The translations under genes and the position numbers were made by a program. The notes below the pieces were generated by a model that was not told the DNA's origin, made no database searches, and saw only the letters and a program-made list of their open reading frames with translations. From the NCBI GenBank assembly GCA_026724425.1, contig JAIUCV010000076.1, forward strand, positions 4,177,501 through 4,241,500: 64,000 nt of DNA, written 5' to 3'. Source of the DNA: Erythrophleum ivorense. Lineage: Eukaryota; Streptophyta; Magnoliopsida; Fabales; Fabaceae. Position 1 is the first letter of the stretch. Each line of letters starts with the position of its first letter. Positions 63,446 to 64,000 of the stretch are shown one piece after another.

Positions 63446-63624
63446 CGAGGGAAAGGAAGTAAACCCTATTTCGATTCATTTTTAGTCGCAAATTAGAATA
63501 ATTTTTTTTATTAGTGATTAGTAGAATAATTTTTTCTGATTTTTATCTCTTAAGTCCTATATTATTATTTTTAATATTATTTTTAATATATTGTAGATGG
63601 GTGAACCAAACACTTATGGCGTAC

Positions 63625-63941
63625 ATGAGTCAGGGAGGATCCGGTGGTTCCCGTGGTGGTGATTCCCGCAGTGGTGATTCCCGTGGTGGTTCGGCATCGC
63701 GTTCCGTTCCGGTGACTCCTGGTCATGGGTACACTTCTAGCTCCCATGGTTCTACGGGGTAGAGACAGCCGCGGGAACGGTCTCGGTCTCCATCCCCACC
63801 TGCTCGTCAGTCACCTCTACATGTTCAGAACGTAGATGTGGCCACGGATGCATTTTATGCGTCCATTAGGGAGATTTTAGATGAGCCTGGTCATCATCTC
63901 CTCCCTCATCTTCATCCAAAACGTCCACCGAGAACTTTATG
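63625..63941 (+). pseudogene. CACTA-associated protein, first exon (partial)
   Basis: From ATG at 63625 the frame reads a Gly/Ser/Arg-rich start (MSQGGSGGSRGGDSRSGDSR). A TAG at 63760 interrupts it. In the same frame it then reads QSPLHVQNVDVATDAFYASI, LDEPGHHLLPHLHPKRPPRT and LW, and reaches a donor-like G|GTATAT at 63942. The later part resembles the N-terminal region of the plant Ptta/En/Spm-type protein (Transposase_24) carried by many CACTA elements. An alternative start at 63598 (MGEPNTYG) is in another frame. The gene continues beyond the window. Confidence 0.6.
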
Positions 63942-64000
63942 GTATATATATTTTTTTAATTTTTATTAATTTTTGTTTTATTTTATATTTTACATTTTAT

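Larger units (their letters stand above)
60096..64000 (+). mobile_element. CACTA (En/Spm) transposon, left end
   Basis: Starts with the canonical terminal sequence CACTACAAGAAAAC inside the Athila-like gag. Dense subterminal repeats of TTGCGACGG/CCGTCGCAA follow (60112-60465), and a similar block recurs at 63345-63445. A plus-strand gene start lies at 63625. A Helitron interrupts it at 60875-63285. The right end is outside the window. Confidence 0.88.

Noticed and set aside
1..64000. tRNA, rRNA or CRISPR loci
   Set aside because: None seen. The tRNA-like words found are retrotransposon primer sites or a SINE-like fragment, and the repeat arrays lack a CRISPR repeat-spacer pattern.

Overview
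The window is plant nuclear DNA, most likely from a Brassicaceae species close to Arabidopsis. Two acyl-activating enzyme (AMP-binding) loci are arranged as in the Arabidopsis AAE11/AAE12/BZO1 group. They lie among Athila-, Tat- and Tekay-type Ty3/Gypsy elements, a Ty1/Copia element, Emigrant-like and Stowaway-like MITEs, a Helitron and a CACTA transposon. Only two reading frames look functional: the spliced AAE gene (38229-43652) and the copia polyprotein (29475-33878). Most of the sequence is nested transposable elements.

Layout. 1-6182: minus-strand Athila-like element with LTR, PBS, gag, protease and a downstream ORF-1; it has no reverse transcriptase or integrase and runs off the left edge. 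6183-15074: minus-strand Tat-type Ty3 element, truncated on its left by the Athila-like LTR. 15075-16133 and 27492-27827: pieces of an AAE pseudogene. 16134-27491: a complete second Tat-type element (11,358 bp, 5-bp target duplication GTCGT) inserted in exon 3 of that pseudogene. Both Tat copies carry a spliced antisense gene on the plus strand between pol and the 3' LTR. 29234-34056: intact Ty1/Copia element with 171-bp LTRs differing at one base. 34783-37548: rearranged Tekay-type chromovirus pieces forming an inverted repeat. 38229-43652: intact AAE gene encoding 583 aa and ending in the peroxisomal signal SRL. Its 3.4-kb first intron holds MITEs and a 527-bp tandem duplication. 45697-53630: decayed plus-strand chromovirus (target duplication ATCAT) inserted into an older minus-strand LTR that carries a 510-bp tandem array. 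55010-60095: second Athila-like gag-protease-ORF-1 element, split by a solo LTR. 60096-64000: start of a CACTA transposon with a 2.4-kb Helitron inside.

How it fits together. The AAE pair looks like a local duplication. The upstream copy was hit twice by the same Tat family in the same orientation and then decayed, with a frameshift, loss of the end of the active-site region, and loss of its stop codon and peroxisomal signal. The downstream copy stayed intact.

The most unusual signal is a 16-bp palindrome, GGTGTCGATCGACACC and variants. It is arrayed in the LTRs of two chromovirus subfamilies, in the putative leader introns of those LTRs, in the non-coding gap of an Athila-like element, and in frame inside an Athila-like gag-protease region. 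Its copy number differs between the two LTRs of a single element. Next in interest are the spliced antisense gene of the Tat elements, and the two Athila-like elements that independently lack RT, RNase H and integrase but keep gag, protease and a separately spliced ORF-1.
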